Assembly: GCA_963565915.1 (NCBI GenBank)
Contig: OY751485.1
Location: forward strand, 2,232,001 to 2,296,000
Reading direction: 5' to 3'
Length of the DNA: 64,000 nucleotides
Source: Entoloma clypeatum
Lineage: Eukaryota > Basidiomycota > Agaricomycetes > Agaricales > Entolomataceae
Shown here: positions 21,605 through 35,000 of the stretch, piece after piece
How the letters are laid out: the number at the start of each line of letters is the position of its first letter
Numbering within the stretch: position 1 is the stretch's first letter
Notes under the pieces: generated by a model
Seen by the model: only the letters and a program-made list of their open reading frames with translations
What the model was told of the DNA's origin: nothing
Databases searched by the model: none
Translations under genes and position numbers: made by a program

Positions 21605-24600
21605 TCATCCGTTCTTTGTTGCAAGAGCTACACCGGACAAACTGTCATCGTGATCGCCTTCTCGTATGTATGCGCTCGAAGATCGGTACGCGTATTGACT
21701 TCTGTCGTCCTTATCGAGGGATCGCTGAAACTCAGATGGCAGCATGACAGCTCGGTCGATCGCCATGGGCAAGCCTCTATGGCGACCTCGTATCATGACT
21801 AGACAAAGGATCAACTTGGATAATGGTTGTAGGGCACCAGCGAATGAATAGCTGTCCTATTCGGAAGTTAGAGGTAGTTGGATAGATACAATTGATAACA
21901 TACAAAGGGAACACCGAGGCTCAGGCCTACGGTACCATAGGCAGACACCAGATCAAATACTGTACTCTTTCGTCAAAACATCCATATAAAATAAATCGGC
22001 TCTACCTTACCAATAGAAAATATGTTAAACCAAACTGCATCTGATGGGTCATCTAGGCGATTCTTCTGTTACTGGATTTAGTTGACCTTGTGAAAATGAG
22101 AAGGACGACAACGACGAACCTCGATAATGCAGAGAAAAAACAAAGCCAAGCCAAGCCACCACATATCTAGAATCCGTGTTTTGATTGTAACATCACCAGA
22201 GACGAATGATAAGACGCACCAAAGGCTAGCTGTCTCCGGGCATGCATTGCAAGATAGCGACTCCAGACAGCGATCCTCGGACCAGAATGTTCAAAGTCTT
22301 CCTCGTCGAGTGGCCCTTCTTCGGGAAAAATCCCTAGAGATTGTTCCTCATAAACATTCGTGGACCGTATGCTACATTCTACGTCAGCGGAAGAGTATTG
22401 CGTCGCAATTCAAGCTGACCTCATTGCAATGGGGTCTATCCGTACAAAAGGTACATGAGTGGTGTTCCTTCATGAAGTTCTTTGGGGCTTACAGACGCTG
22501 ATATACATCATGACGACGAAAAGCACTCTAAACACATACAATCGCATTAGGCAAGATTTCACGGGGGGATGACACGCACATACTTGAGGCCAGCCGTAAG
22601 ACCCGCTATACTGACAGCGGAGAAGCCGGCAGATCGCACAGCAGTGGATTGAAAAAACCCGACGGCAAACCTTGTCCCCAGTGGAATTTTTTCGACGACA
22701 TGATTTCCGATGCCCAAGACCAGGAAGGAAAACCATCCAGTGATGCTAAGGAAGGATTAGATGAGCTGTGGAAAGAATGAAAGTATAGACGAACGTAAGG
22801 GACGACACGACAGTCAGGAGAAACCAAGTCTGGTGGGAAGGAAAGAGTAGTATATAACATCTTCGAGGATGATCCAAGAGGAAGTGGAGAGTTTCTTTAG
22901 CTCTGGAGCCTTTGGCGACAACCTTTGTCATTGTCCATCTATTGCAAAAATTATGCTTGATCGATGTAAGATAGGATTAAACTCACATGGTGAAACGCAG
23001 ACTATGTATTTCCACGAAAGAGATAAGATGAGGCTTGTGTCAATAAAAACTTGACTCACAAGATAGGCTGTAAAATGGTAACTCAGACGTCGATTTAGTG
23101 ACTAGATTTTCCGACTTACAAAGGCCGTGTTGCCAGCAAGAATCAAGAAGGCCAGGAGAAACAACATTGGATAGGCCATCTGGAACGTGGTCATCGATGT
23201 ATCAACGAGTGACATCCCTGTATTCGTGTAGGCAGAGACGCATTGGAAGATCGAAAACCTGACAAGAACGATGAGCAAGAGATGAAAAAAAAGTGAACTG
23301 GCGGCACATGCCACAACGGGTCCACTGGGCGGATTTCGATCGGTGGTGTAAAGTTATCTTTCCACCTTGCTGTGGATATGTATGGGGCGATGACAGTGAA
23401 GGCCACGAGTTGTGTAGCGATGTGATACTTGGTATCGATCAGAAAAACAAATAGGAGGCAAAGAAGTGATCACATACACCTGCGATAATCCAAAGCAGAC
23501 CGTTCAACGCCCGATACTCAACTCCTCCCAACTCCTCCCTCTCTTCGTGTGAGAGGTCGTGGAACGCAGAATTCGGGCCGACCACTGCGGCAAAGGAGAT
23601 ATATGACACAGCCTTGGCGCCTCGGGAGGCTTCGGCATGGTGTGATATCAGAGAGGTTGTCGCGGGAATGGTCATTGTTCTCGTCAATTTCCGACCTAGT
23701 TTCGGGAAAAGTCGTGCAAAGAGTGTAGTGAAGGCCGGGGTGATTGCGAAGAATCCGAATCCCCGGTTTTTGGCGCTTTGAGACGAGAAGCGCACCCGCG
23801 ACGTTTGTACAGCTGAGGGTGGGTGAGACACTGACGTTCTAGGTTCAGACGTCGATCCTTCTAAAGTTGTATTAGTTGAAATTTGGTGTTTGGCGTATAC
23901 GTTGTGTACTCACTAGGATGGTCGGTATATTGCAAAGATTCAGCCTGAGGCCGTTCCCATTCAGGAAGCTCACCCCCCTCAGGGATTACTTCTATCGGAG
24001 GCGCGCGGTGTCGGATGGCGCTAGGGGCAAACTCAATAGTCTGTGATCTAGAAGTTGGTCGCGGGATATCCAACGATACTGTACGAGCATTATCGATAGT
24101 ATCCGACATCGGAGGGAAGTTGCCTGAACCTAGAATCAGGACGACTGGTTCCAACTTTGGTTCCACAGACTCACGACCAAGAGGCGAACCCGGACGCGAC
24201 GTGAGTCCAGGATCTGATACACGACGTATACTGCCTCTCATGTCAGCGGAAAATATCGACGATAAGGAGCAGGACCCCCCACCGCTTAGTCTGTCCGCTG
24301 TGAGTTGTTGTTGAAATCATTTTTCCGTGATGTCCATGGGTGGACAACGGAAGGGCGAAGGACAGACGGACATTCGGCGCGTCTGAATCCCTGTTCGACG
24401 GAACAGCGAAGCCACTCGGATTGATCAGGCGAGGTTCCTCGTCCACTCTGCGAATCATGTCTGGCCGAACTTTTCCCTGCACAGACTTACCATTCCTGTC
24501 TTCTTGGTAATTCCTGCTAGCGACGTTTATGGTGTCAGAGGCTGTCCTCCTTCCGCTTCTATGTATCAATGTCGATATGCGGGTGGGCCACTGGGAAAGG

Positions 24601-25181
24601 TGCCCTCCCTCCGCGCTGGCAGCTGATGCTTTCTCTTCCGCACGGGCCTTGAGAATATTCTCGAACTCAACAGCAAAATAGCGCCTTGGTTTAGAAAATG
24701 AGCCCTGGTATTCTGCCATATTCTGGCGTTTAGCATACCTTCTCTGATAAACCACAAGCCATGAGATGACAATCTAAAAGGGGAGTAATGTCAGAGCACG
24801 AATCAGGATCACACAAGTAGGACATACCGGGTTCCCGATACACATCTGAATGAACAGAATAGCTTGCTGCCAGCCTGTCAAAGAGCTGAGGTTCACGGTG
24901 GCCAACCCGCAGACCGTCATGGCGCTGACACAATTGAACAAGGAGTCGATGTAGGATATATGATATCTGCCATTACTAGCATAGAATATCCCGGAGAAGA
25001 TGAGGGGGGTGAATACGCTACATATTTCAAGACATGTGAGATTTCCAGGCAGTTCCGCAAGACTGGGTAGACTCAACTAGTACAGAACATGGATTCGATA
25101 AAAGTTGAGGTATCCCGAGGCCGCATTCCACCACCTAGAGCCTTCCTCGTCATCATCGATATCTTTGTCTGTGGGAGTCAT
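21605..25181 (-). CDS. TRK-type potassium transporter
   Basis: Plasma-membrane K+ uptake protein of the Trk/HKT superfamily. All four pore loops are visible: SAMTVCGLATVNLSSLTGWQ, SAYTNTGMSLVDTSM, STAVRSAGFSAVSIAG and SAYGTVGLSLG-like. A long hydrophilic loop between the first two (about 24750-23830) is rich in Ser/Arg/Pro, as in fungal Trk1. The C-terminal LILCLVMIRGRHRGLPMAID and DRAVMLPSEFQR blocks end the fold, and the stop is at 21605. Splicing near 22550-22350 needs several short introns (VLFVVMMYISV, YPIAM, SIRSTNVYEEQSLG) that all restore frame. Start ATG at 25181 (MTPTDKDIDDDEEGSRWWN). It looks intact. Confidence 0.92.
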
Positions 25182-25588
25182 TGTCGGGATGGCTCGTTGG
25201 TTACAGAGTGACTGATGAATGGCGGAAGTAAATTGAACGCAGACGTAACTATTTAACTCCGAGTCCTTCTTTTCATTAAGTCGTGAAAAAGCAGTCAAGT
25301 CATTAAGATACCTCTAGCGTACTGTAAGTCCAGGAATGAACATGCATTGCGTATTCGCAACTACGTCGTCTGTAAGTACCTGTCGTACTGTTGATCAACG
25401 GGGAATAGTACAAAACGAACGTATAAAGTCGGTGGCCACAAAAAAAAATAGAGGAACACATATGACATGAATGAGGCAAACGGTCATGGCAAGAGGAAGA
25501 ATGACGAATATAACGGAAAACACAGCAAGACGAAAAAAAGAACCACAGGAAATAATGCAATCAATGCAGGGGACTGGTAATATGCTGT
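25182..25588. other. intergenic, no gene seen
   Basis: About 400 bp between the eIF4G stop and the TRK start on the same strand. It must hold the eIF4G 3' UTR and the TRK promoter. Nothing else recognised. Confidence 0.6.
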
Positions 25589-28500
25589 CTATGATAGTAG
25601 AGAATGAAGTTTCTCACTGGCCGATGATTTCGATATCAAACGTGTTCGGCTCTCCTCATCCAAACTTGAGGCTTTGACTGTCATGGCGAAGAAGATGTAA
25701 GCTTTGGGCGCATCTATCGCAATGTCTTCAATGATCTCCGCGGTAGGCACCAGACCCTCTTCGAATGCGCTACTCGAGACCAGTCCCTTTGAAGAAACAC
25801 GACTAAAGAGGTCTGCGACCAGTTGAACGTCTGCTTCCTTCTGCTCGACTGCCGACGACGTGAGTTTGTCGACGAGCCTAAAGTGATGGACAGGTGGAAG
25901 AGCAGTGAAATAGACCTCGGCTTCGTCGAGATTGCGAACCGCGAAAAATTCTTTCAAATCTTCGGCAATCTTCGTCATCGCTTGTTCCTTGGTCATGTCT
26001 GCTAGTGTCGTCTCTTCTTCTTCATCATCATCGGATTCAGATTTGCTTGTGGACTCTTCTTGACCTTGTTCCTCTGCCGCAGGTTTTGAGCGTGGTTGAA
26101 GGATAAGGCGCTTCCGTTGTGCGGGAGGTTCGGGTGCTTGGAAACAAAAAAAATCAAACAACTGGTTTTTTTTTTAAAGAATAGAGATCTTACGTTTGGC
26201 AACCTCAACGGGAGGCTCAGTAGATTGCAACATGGAGAACATATTGGAACTTGAACTCGTCCGGGAGATAGACTCTCGCTTGCCCTCCTTCTTTCCAGCA
26301 AAGACGCTGCTCGGCCCAAATGTCATGGCCGTATTCTTGTTGATCTTGCCAAAGTTGGACAAATCCCCAGCTTTGGGAGGAGCGCGAGGAGCTCCGTTAC
26401 CAGCAACTGCCCAACCATCCGCGCCTGGCTGTGAAAAGTCCCCGCGATCACCACCACGCCGTGAACCACCGCGCGACATGCTGATCTGCCGTTGATAAGC
26501 TTCTTTCTCCTGAGTAGCTTTCTCCTTGGCAGCCTACAAGGAGATAAATATATAGAAGAGGAGGTGAAAGGAATGCGCACATTCTCGTGAATTTGAGCAA
26601 TCGTCGACGGAGCGGCTACAGCATTTCGGCTGATCCATTTCCGCTCTCGGAGTTCAATAACATCCTAACGAAATCTAAAGTTGGCACGAGCAATAGAAAG
26701 CTAGACTTGAGTACTCCGCACCTGGAGCATGAATTGCATACGCGAGCTAACATTCAAACTCTTCGTCAGCTCCTTCATCCTCGAAAAGTACACATCCATA
26801 TGCGCGCGAGCTTTGGGGGTATCCACTATCGCGCCAACAGTCGTTAGAAGCTTGCACAAGCTCTCAATCTCCTCTTCCTCTGGGTTCTCAACATTGCCCA
26901 GCAGTTTCTTGACGCACTCGTGCATGATGCGCTCCGTCAGCATCTGCAACTTGAACAGCTCGCCGATGAATTTGATAAGGCCAAGACCCTGCCGCTTCGC
27001 CTTCTGCGCCGCGTAGTACTCGTCAGAGTACAGGACAGTCTCGTCGTTCTCTTTGCTCTTGTCATTGGCAGCCTTGACGGCCTGGTCTTCTAGCGCTTTA
27101 GTGGCGGCAGCGGCAGCGGTGGCCTCTTTCGCAACCCAACCGCGCTCAAAGTCTTCCTGACACCTATTGAGCAAGTATTTCCGGAACAACTGGCCACCAG
27201 TGATGGGCTTTCCGTCGGTATTTTTGATACCGTCGTCTTGGACCTGTGGGCTGATGCGCTCCATCATCTTGCGACACAGACGAGCGTACATCTCGGACCA
27301 TGTTGCCTCGTCAGTCGCCTTCTCAAACACAAGCCTGATGACCTGAATAAGCGTTCTCCCATCTTTCTCCTTCTCGGACTTGTTGGCCCAAGCGATGATC
27401 TGGTCAGAGATGGAATCGAACTTTTCCATCGTCAACTTGTTCAGTAAACTCTTGACCTTGCGGTCAACGACCTCGGGGGAATCAGGATCGGTGATGGCCA
27501 AGGATTTCCTGTCCCACCTGTTGGCAGATGCCTGCAGCGGGGCGACAGGCTCGAACGACAGGTTTTGGCCTGTCGTTGACTGGTTCTGGTTGTACGAACT
27601 CTGCTGCTGCCCTCCTGCTTTGTGCTCCCCGCGCTTCTCACCACGTTTGCTCCTAGTACGATTGCTCGACATGGGGACGCCACCTGCACCTCCTTGGCTC
27701 GCCGTGCGCTGTAATTGAGGACGGCCACCGAAGGGCAGAGTTGCGCCACTCACGGAAGCGGCCCGACCGCTGGTAGAAGCGAGGAAGCGCTCATCGCTGC
27801 TGAGCTTGGATGCGCTCCCAGCAAAGTTGCCCATCATACCGAAAGGAACTTGTCCAAACTTGGAGATGCCAAGGCCGACAGACGCCTGGCGCGACGGTGG
27901 GATAGCACCAGAAGCGTTACGACCGTGACGGCCAGAACCACCGCGGCTCATTGACAAGGCCGATTGCTCACTGAGGGGTTCCAATCCGATGGCGTCGAGA
28001 GGAGGCATGTGGACAGGCTTCTCTGTACAGAGTTTCATGAACTGCAAGAGGAAGTCACGGTCGTACCTAAGAATCAGGGTCAGTACCAAACCAGATGACA
28101 ATCCACAACATGATACCTGAACTTGCCCTTCTGGGCATTCTTGTTGAGCTCGGGTTTCGGGCTGCTGATGCCTTCTGGGTAAGGAACAGAGTCAAGATTC
28201 TCAATGTTCCGAGCAGTGATAAGCGCCGACGGGAGAGCAACAGGAACGCTTTGCTTGGCGCTCGAGAGATCGAGGGGATCGGGTCGCCTTCTTTGCAAGT
28301 CGGCGATAGGTGGAGGAGAGACAGTCGTGTTAATGCGCAACGGCTCCTTTGCCTTGTCCTCAATGATCAGTGTTTCTTCTGGCTCCTCCGTCTCCTCGAA
28401 TTCACCATCTTCCAGAGGTGCTGACTCTGGGGCAACCAACTGCTCATCCGCTTCAGCGGCAGCGACCGCTTCAGCCTCGAGACGAAGCCGTTCCTTCTCA

Positions 28501-30408
28501 GCCTCTTCCTGTTGCTGTTGACGCTCCTGTTCTTCCGCCAGGCGTTTCTGTTCCTTTTCGGCCTCTTCGGCCTCCTCGCGCTTGCGCTCCTCCTCCTCTT
28601 CCCGCTCTCTTTCTTCCCTGAGACGTTCCTTCTCTTTCTCCTCCTCCTCTAGACGTATGCGCTCCTTCTCCTCCTCCTCTTTACGGACCCGCTCAGCTTC
28701 CTTTGCCCTTTCTTCGTCCTCTTGCTGCTTCCTCTTCTGTTCTTCCTCCTCTTTGGCTTTTTGCTCTTTCTCCCGTTCCTCCTTCCGCCGTTTTTCCTCA
28801 GCATCAGCCTTGGCCTTGGCGGCGGCTCTCTCCTTCTCCTCCTCTTCTGCACGCCGCCTCTTCGCCTGCTCTGGTGTCTCCATTCGGACAATACTCTGTG
28901 GTCTGCGCGTGGTCGGAGTAGCCGCCACGCTGGGACTTGTTTGCTTGGCCGCAAACCTTGGTGGAGCGGGAGAAACAACAGCGCCATTGTTGGATTTGGC
29001 TAGAGTGCTAAAGTCGACCTCGTGCCCCTCTGCATTTTTTACGACGATCTTGCTGGACTTTGGGGCACCGACGGGAACAAAGGTGGAGGAAGTAGCGCTC
29101 AGACGGGCATTGGCAGTTGATGGAGTGGGAGGAGGGGAAGAGACAGCACTGATGCTATTCGAAGAGGTATGGGATGGGGGATGAGAATGGTGGCTGGGGA
29201 CTGCGTGAGGCTGTGTTGGTGTGCCAGGGGGAAGAGTGGAGGGTTGACTGCGGGGCGACATGGGCATGCCAGAGTGAGGGGGACCATGTGGAGTTCCGGG
29301 AGGAGGGTGATGTTGGGTATGTTGGGGAAGAGGGAGTTGCTGGATATGCCATGGGCTATAGGGGGGCATATAATATGGTTGTTGCTCAACTCCAGGGTAC
29401 TAAGTCGTAGGATTGTAAATCCAAGGAAGACAAAAAAAAAAAACATCGATTTCACTCACGTAGTATCCGCCCCAACCGACAGCTTGAGGCTGCATCTGGG
29501 GCTGCATCTGTGGGGGAGGGGGAGGCATTGACGAAGCAGACGGGAGATGGGGGGCCAAGCGGGGACTGGACATGGCGGGTGAGATCTGAGAGGGACCACC
29601 ATTGGGGCCAGGCTGTGATCTGGGACCAGAACCATTGGGCATCTGGCGTGCATAAACGGGAGATCGGGGTGGACCACCACCAGGACCAGTATTTTGGGTT
29701 GGAGGGCGAGCACCGCCGGGGACGAAGGCTGTGTAGGGATGGGAGGCAAACTGGGATGGTTGTGAGGAGGTGCCCTGGGCGGAGGTCTGCGGGGGGAGGG
29801 CAGAGGGGCGAAGGGCGGGGGAAGTGGTATCTGACGGAGGTTGTGATGAAGGGGCGGATGAGGGGTTTTGGAACAATTTGGAGATATCCTTTTTATCGAG
29901 TTTGGAGGGGGTAGGGGATGGGGCCGGTGGAGGGGTGGATGAAGACGGGGAAGGAGCAAGAGAAGATCTCGAGGAAATAGAGGGTTTGCCATTGACATGT
30001 CCACCAGTCGCCGGCACCGAGCCAAATGACTTGACGACGTCGGCTTTTATGGGCGGTGCGGGTGCGGGAGAGGAAGAAATGGGTGCAGAAACATCATCTA
30101 TTGAACCAAAGGTGACAGCAGAGGCTGAGGAAGGGTTAGATGGGGAGAAGAGATGGACGAAAAAACGTGCCTTGTTTTACAGCTCCAACATTGTTGCGGG
30201 GGATGCTGACGCCATCTTTTATGGGGACGCCCTGGCCGAGGGCGCTGGGACGTCGGGAGTGGGTGAGATGGGGCAGGTTGACCGGGGCAGGAGACTGAGA
30301 GCGAGGGGTAGGTGCAGAGGTGTTCTGGGGGGGACCCCTGGCCCAAGCTGACCGAGAAGGAAGCTGTGTCGTGGTCTTTGGCGCTGAAGCAGCGGCGGAT
30401 TTGCTCAT
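25589..30408 (-). CDS. translation initiation factor eIF4G
   Basis: Scaffold of the cap-binding complex. The N-terminal half (30408-28100) is Pro/Gln/Ser-rich, then a strongly charged Glu/Arg/Lys coiled coil (28900-28450). An eIF4E-binding motif Y-x4-L-hydrophobic is seen as KFRYDRDFLLQF, created across an intron near 28070. The MIF4G domain follows (VDRKVKSLLNKLTMEKFDSI, LIQVIRLVFEKATDE, YLLNRCQEDFERGW, GLGLIKFIGELFKLQML, HMDVYFSRMKEL). After an RGG/Ser-rich linker an MA3 domain closes the protein (AEDLKEFFAVRNLDEAEVYF to KLHSLLS). Complete; introns near 26170, 26540, 26700, 28080, 29400 and 30170. Confidence 0.94.
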
Positions 30409-30809
30409 TCTGTGGACGAGTGAGGGGGAAGGACGGCCGAAGGACCTGGCACACTCACGAACGAGATTTTTTTTTAATAGAAATGCTTGTTTCAAGGCTG
30501 TCTGGTCGTCAACAAAGACCTGCCAGCAGGCGAGAAAGCAGCTGGGGGGGTCTAAGGAGTGCTTCGGACGCTGAGAGCGATCCGGGAGAGATGTCTGTCT
30601 GTCCTGTAGGCAAGGACGGGGACAAGCGAAACTGCCACATCCTCCGCCACTTTTTGGGCTCAGGTATTTTTCTCACGGGCCAATACCAACTTGTACGTAT
30701 TATCATTGCCCCCCTCCCCCCCGCTGATGATTGAATTGAATTAAAAGTACTGAGGAGAGGCCTCACCGCGCTCTCCAAAGATCGTGTTGATCTTCTCTCT
30801 GATTTTTAT
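30409..30809. other. intergenic, no gene seen
   Basis: About 400 bp between the LCMT1 stop and the eIF4G start on the same strand. It contains a short T/A run and a CCCC-rich patch near 30710. It probably holds the eIF4G promoter. Confidence 0.6.
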
Positions 30810-32041
30810 CTATTTATCTCTTATTTCACCCCCCAGCTGACCCAATGCCCACTGTTCACAGTCCACAAGCACCCCCCACGTCACTGCATAATGCTCCAGC
30901 ACCAGGTCCAGCTCCTCCACTTCGTCCAGCATCTCCAACCCCGATAACCTGGCCAATCTCAAACTTTCAATTTCCTCACACACACACACACGCGGACCCA
31001 CCTTGCCATTTCCTCGGCACCAATGTGGTTTTTCCGTATCTCTCTCAGCGTCAGCGCCCGCGCCACCGTGAAACCCGTCTCCAAGAATCTCCGTGGAAGC
31101 GTCTCCGCCCTCGAGTAAGGCACCGCTCCTGGTAAACTCACATTCCGTGACTGTCCAACACTCAGCACATCACCCCTAGGTTGGTGTAATACCTTCCCTT
31201 ACCTTGAGGTTGCTCACCATCACTCTCCCAAATGCATCCTCTAGCCCAAACATCTCGTAAACAATCCCCCCCAGCCGCCCGGTCTTCCCCGAAAAGTACT
31301 CCACGAACCACCTCAAAACTGCCTCCGAAGCGCTGGGTTCCATGTACACCAACACGCACTCAAACAACAACAGGGTCGGCAGCGTTCCCGATAATATGGG
31401 TCGGAGCATGTTTCCCAGCGTCTCGATCGGTGGTAGCCGAAGGTCTGCTGGAAGCAGATCATATTGTCGTGCATGCAGAGCTGTTCCTCCCTGACCTGCT
31501 TACCAGCACTAAGCAGACCTGTATATTGTACCAGTAGAAAAACTTACCGATACGAATGTCACTCCCCAGCACCGCACTCAGCTCCTTGCTTTTCCGAATC
31601 GTCATCGCCTTCTTGCTCGTCACCTCTCCAAAATCAATCTCCACGTATTTCGCAAGCCATTCCTTGTATACCCCAGTCTATTGTGTACCTCGCAGTAAGC
31701 GAGTCTTCTTCCCTTGCATATAAAACACCTACTGCAACGCGCCAAAACCTCGTATCGCTGCCCGCTCCTAGACTGACAATCTGGCATCGCACACCCGCAC
31801 GCGCCGATATCTCGAGCCACTGGTCCACCAGTGCGTCGATCGCCGTCCCTCGCAGGTACGTCCCGACATTGATCAGTGGCGGCCGCGCCGCCTGCAAATG
31901 TGCCCGCGGCACAAAGTGCTTGATGTACGGATCATGGATATACCCTTTCTGCACTGCAGACAGCCTTGCCACGGCAGCGTCAGTGTCCGTGAGCCTAATG
32001 GCCGCGTCGGGGTCAACGACGTTTTGTTGCTGCTGGTGCAT
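30810..32041 (-). CDS. PPM1: leucine carboxyl methyltransferase 1 (PP2A methyltransferase)
   Basis: Uses S-adenosylmethionine to methylate the C-terminal leucine of the PP2A catalytic subunit. Landmarks: VQKGYIHDPYIKHFVPRAH, RPPLINVGTYLRGTAIDALV, the SAM motif QIVSLGAGSDTRFWR, YVEIDFGEVTSKKAMTIRKS, YDLLPADLRLPPIETL, PTLLLFECVLVYMEP, VYEMFGLEDAFGRVMVSNLK, RNVSLPGAVPYSRAETLPRR and a C-terminal EELDLVLEHYAVTWG. Five introns near 50 nt restore frame. Its ATG lies only 41 bp after the stop of the nuclease-helicase gene on the same strand, so its promoter must sit inside that gene's 3' end. Confidence 0.93.
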
Positions 32042-32082
32042 GGACGTCAGAGGAAATGGATTCGTTTTCTACGGTCGGACGA

Positions 32083-35000
32083 TTATAGCACATCCAAATC
32101 AACCCCGATCCGACAAGACCACGCCCTATCCTCAAACCCTCTCAGAAACTCATACCCTTTCGCCGTCTCCTCCTTTGCAAGCACACCCACCTTCCTCGGC
32201 CGCAGCACCTCCTGCGACGTCACAACCACACACAGCGTCTTGGCCCGACTAATCGCCACGTTCAAACGCCTCCGCTCCAGCAAGAAACCCAGTTCCGTCG
32301 CCGTCGCCGACCTAGGAAGAGAAAATAGGCAGACAACAAACGCTGCTTCCGTTCCTTTGTCCTGCCTATCAGTCTTATGCACTCGTGGAGACATCTCATC
32401 GATACTTGCCTTGAAGTCGCTCAACCGTGTCAACAGTCACTCGTTGCGATCCAATATTCAACTTCTCAAAAGCAGCCTCCAGACCCACCAGCGGTTCAGA
32501 CGCTCGCAGCGCAGCCTTCACAGCCTCTCTCTGGATTCTGTGCGGCGTAGCCACGAAAACATCATCCTCGGGGCAGCATCTCCGGATGCACCTCACCAGC
32601 GCAGCAGCTACAGCCGCCTCCCCGCGTACGTGACTTTCGTACGTGACCTCCGTTTCAGAAAATGCATCGAGTTTAATCAACACCAGCGAAATCGGCCGAT
32701 GCCCCAATGCCCCATCTGTCTCTTGATATTGAAGAACAGGGCGAGAAAGCAGAGTTTGCTCCTTTCTGAGCATGACATCCGACAGAGCCAGCAGAAATCT
32801 TTGCACTGCCCGCAACACGTCTTCCTGATTATTGTCGCTCGACAATTCGCGCTCAACGGACTGCAGCTGTCGCGCCAGATGACGCGCTTGAACTTTTTGC
32901 GGTTTAAACGCCCGCGAATATATGGTCGATACAAATTCTCCAAGATCTGGGTTTAACCTACACCAGATCATCGATAGCAGCTCCGGTGCGAGCATCTGAG
33001 ATGGAACCCACCTAAAGTTTTCTGTCAGCTGAACGACACCGCCTCTTGCATCTCCAGTCAACTCGTCTCCCAGTTCACAACGTGGAGTAGTCATGAGGCA
33101 ATCCAAAACAGATCCGAACATGGGACGCATCGGAAGCCGAGGATATTGCCCACTCAGGATAGGCGCCAATTGTTCCGAATCACCCGCAACCACGATACGG
33201 CCTGTAGCGCGGAGCGAACGAAGGACGAGAGCAATAGAACCAAGTCCAAGCTGCCCAGCCTCATCGACAATGACACAGTCAACTTCAAACGCATGTCTTT
33301 TGCTAAAATTGTACAACTGCCAAAAAACGTGCAGTTGAAGATCTGCACAGATGAAAATTATCTGACCTGATAAATGGTCCCAGCATATATATTGACGAGA
33401 TGAGGTGATCTGAGAGGAGACGGATGCTCGTTGCCGCATATGACTTGTTCTACCACAACTTGGGAAAGCCAATCCGATAGCGTCCGGTCGAGGGCACAAT
33501 AACAGTTCATGAGATATGCCAGCTTAGCACGACATGCCGCAATGGCTGCATGGGTCATGGCAGTTATGAAGATGATCCGTCTACTCGTATCGCCATGTCG
33601 ACGCTGTACATCGAGGAGACGTAGCAAAGACAATGCAATCGTATAGGTTTTACCAGTGCCTCGACAATTATTCCTTGTAAGCGAAGGCTGCTGAATGGAA
33701 TAAACAGATGCTCACCAGGTGGTCCCCATATAACAGATAGTCTATTGGACAAGATCATTCGCGCAGCTCGATGCTGAGACGACTTGAGAACCAGAAACCC
33801 TGCTTCTTCGTTTCCAAGGTTCCTCAGATCCCGGAAAAGCGACTGTAGCTTGTTTTCGGTCTTCAAGAACGCTTCAGCCATCGGGGCTCTCCCAAACGAT
33901 ACAGGGTCGAGAATTATCTGCAAGAGCGGTTGATAGTGGTGCACAGCGGCCTCGCCGCCTTCAATGCACCGCAGATCCATCTCGAAAAGTGCAGCCAAAC
34001 ACTTTGACGTGTTGAAGTCCACCAGTCGAGGAGATAGGCGATAATTGCGGCCTTCAATGAAGCTATTTCCTTGTTGACCCCATACCCGTATCACGACCTT
34101 GGGTCTGCCCATTTTTATGGTGATATCTCGAACGTCTGCGACCCAGAGATTGTTCCGAACTGCGGTGTGCTGTTCATCCCAGTTTTTGACAAAGGGAAAG
34201 ACGGCACCAGCGACCGAAAGATCATCAAACAGTGCCTCGACGGGAACGTCTTCGCTTGAGTCGTTCATCTCATCCAGTACAATGATCTTGTCGTACATTG
34301 CGTGGCCTCTATCTGTCGTAGGGATATCAAGCGTTCCAGAAACGAGGGAAAATACATGGTCTGTCTTCTTTCCTGCCACTTTATTAGCATACTGGAGAAC
34401 AGGAGCATCAGGGCAGCCGTCAACCCGCGAGCGCCAAAGTTCGTTGAGTTTGGTCAAGACTTCGAACTAAAAGAGAAAATATCGACATTTTAGCACAACA
34501 CCCTGAAGAGGAAGAGCGTGTCTAGTAAGAACCTGTTGCATGAAGAAGAGTTTTTTGAGGTTTTCTTGGCGACAAAGATCCATAAAACTCGACCGCAGAA
34601 CTGTAGCTTCTTTCACGAGCAGGTTGTACCCAAAATCAAGAATGCGGTTCCTCACGTCTTGGAGTATTGCAAAAGCGATGGCATTGCGCCTTTCGAGAGC
34701 CTCTTCTAGTTGTTTGGAAGTTCCTTGTTTGAACAGTCCGTAAATGCTTTCATCGCTCAAGCCTTTACACGAGGTGTCTGGAAGCAAAGCTGAGGCACAT
34801 TCCGGTAGATCCCAATATCCTGGGATGGGTAGAGCGATGAGCTTCTCCACCTCATTCTTGAGAACGACAACGCGCGGCACGTCTCCGAGCCCTGCACATT
34901 TCTCGGTAGTCCGCTTGCACTCATTTCCCTCTCGAATATGGTCCGAAATCCGGTCTCGTAGTTCAGCCACGCAACCGTGGGTTGGGAGAGCCATTCTTTC

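Noticed and set aside
28582..29184. 200-codon plus-strand Ser-rich frame
   Set aside because: It is the complement of the Glu/Arg-rich coiled coil of eIF4G; antisense of such codons reads as Ser/Leu runs.
32380..32440. Apparent stop after VERLQG in the helicase
   Set aside because: A 55-nt GC-AG intron (GCAAGT...ACAAAG) removes it and restores the family motif, so I treat the gene as intact.
31898..32956. 352-codon plus-strand frame
   Set aside because: Antisense to LCMT1 and the helicase C-terminus, both of which have clear conserved motifs on the minus strand.
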